Source: JAQUPP01 sp041649955 (GTDB taxonomy: Bacteria > Patescibacteriota > Patescibacteriia > UBA2591 > JAQUPP01). Taken from it: a stretch of DNA of 5,410 nucleotides. A program made the translations under genes and the position numbers. Of this stretch, positions 5,309-5,410 are shown piece by piece. Numbering within the stretch: the first letter of the stretch is position 1; each line of letters opens with the position of its first letter. Location: positions 1 through 5,410 of the forward strand of contig JBAZMD010000033.1 in NCBI GenBank assembly GCA_041649955.1, read 5' to 3'. The notes beneath the pieces were generated by a model. The model had not been told where the DNA came from, ran no database searches, and saw nothing but the letters and a program-made list of their open reading frames with translations.

Positions 5309-5410
5309 ATGAAACTTCAACAAACAGACCCGCAAATAGCCAAATTAATCAAAAAAGAATTGGACCGCCAAAAAAACGGTTTGGTTTTAATCGCTTCGGA
5401 AAATTTCGCT
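5309..5410 (+). CDS. glyA: Serine hydroxymethyltransferase, N-terminal part (runs off the window)
   Basis: The frame from ATG 5309 stays open to the window edge, giving 34 residues. It shows the hallmark N-terminus of this PLP enzyme: D-P-Q-I...L-I-K-K-E-L-D-R-Q-K-N-G-L-V-L-I-A-S-E-N-F, where L-I-A-S-E-N-F is diagnostic of the family. The enzyme interconverts serine plus tetrahydrofolate with glycine plus 5,10-methylene-tetrahydrofolate in the cytosol, supplying one-carbon units. The catalytic lysine and the rest lie outside the window. There is no Shine-Dalgarno, only a 27-bp AT-only gap after the type B gene, and no convincing promoter, so read-through from the second methyltransferase pair is plausible. 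A role in supplying methyl groups to those enzymes is speculation. Confidence 0.93.
   Translation, partial: MKLQQTDPQIAKLIKKELDRQKNGLVLIASENFA

Noticed and set aside
1..5410. CRISPR arrays, tRNA or rRNA genes, transposase or insertion-sequence ends
   Set aside because: I saw no regularly spaced repeats, no cloverleaf-like or rRNA-like sequence and no terminal inverted repeats or target duplications. The only long repeat is the paralogous methyltransferase pair.

Overview
The window looks like part of a small, AT-rich bacterial genome (roughly one third G+C by eye). Genes are tightly packed, most start codons lack a Shine-Dalgarno sequence, and proteins are rich in Lys, Ile, Asn and Phe. Both TAA and TGA act as stops and no internal TGA is needed, so the standard bacterial code fits. 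This profile, with unusual short methyltransferases, is what I would expect from a Patescibacteria (CPR, Parcubacteria-like) genome. That assignment is inference, since no taxonomic marker is complete here.

All genes lie on the + strand. The left third (1-1880) holds three methyltransferase-family genes in one run: the 3' end of one paralog, then a complete 'type A' gene (277 aa) starting one base after its stop, then a complete 'type B' gene (297 aa) that overlaps A through ATGA. The middle (1881-3557) breaks the run with two unrelated genes, each behind a clear sigma70-type promoter with an extended -10: an alpha/beta hydrolase with a GHSWGG nucleophile elbow, and a 108-aa protein of unknown function with a Gly-rich loop and the only strong Shine-Dalgarno in the window. 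A 31-nt hairpin follows. The right part (3558-5281) repeats the A-B pair: a second type A gene (275 aa, roughly 80% identical to the first) overlapping a second type B gene (299 aa, only about 40-45% identical to the first) by the same ATGA. After 27 bases the window ends inside the start of glyA (serine hydroxymethyltransferase).

The main biological point is a repeated, translationally coupled A-B pair of divergent class I-like SAM methyltransferases. They share a Trp/Pro-rich N-terminal motif and an atypical SAM loop (G-[AS]-T-P-E-x-R-D). The fixed ATGA junction suggests the two proteins are made in step and may form a heteromer. The A copies are close, and nearly identical over their last 132 bp, while the B copies have diverged, including at a position expected to lie in the active site. 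This suggests copies kept alike by recombination on the A side and diversified on the B side. The substrate is unknown. The nearby glyA feeds one-carbon metabolism, but a functional link to the methyltransferases is only a possibility.
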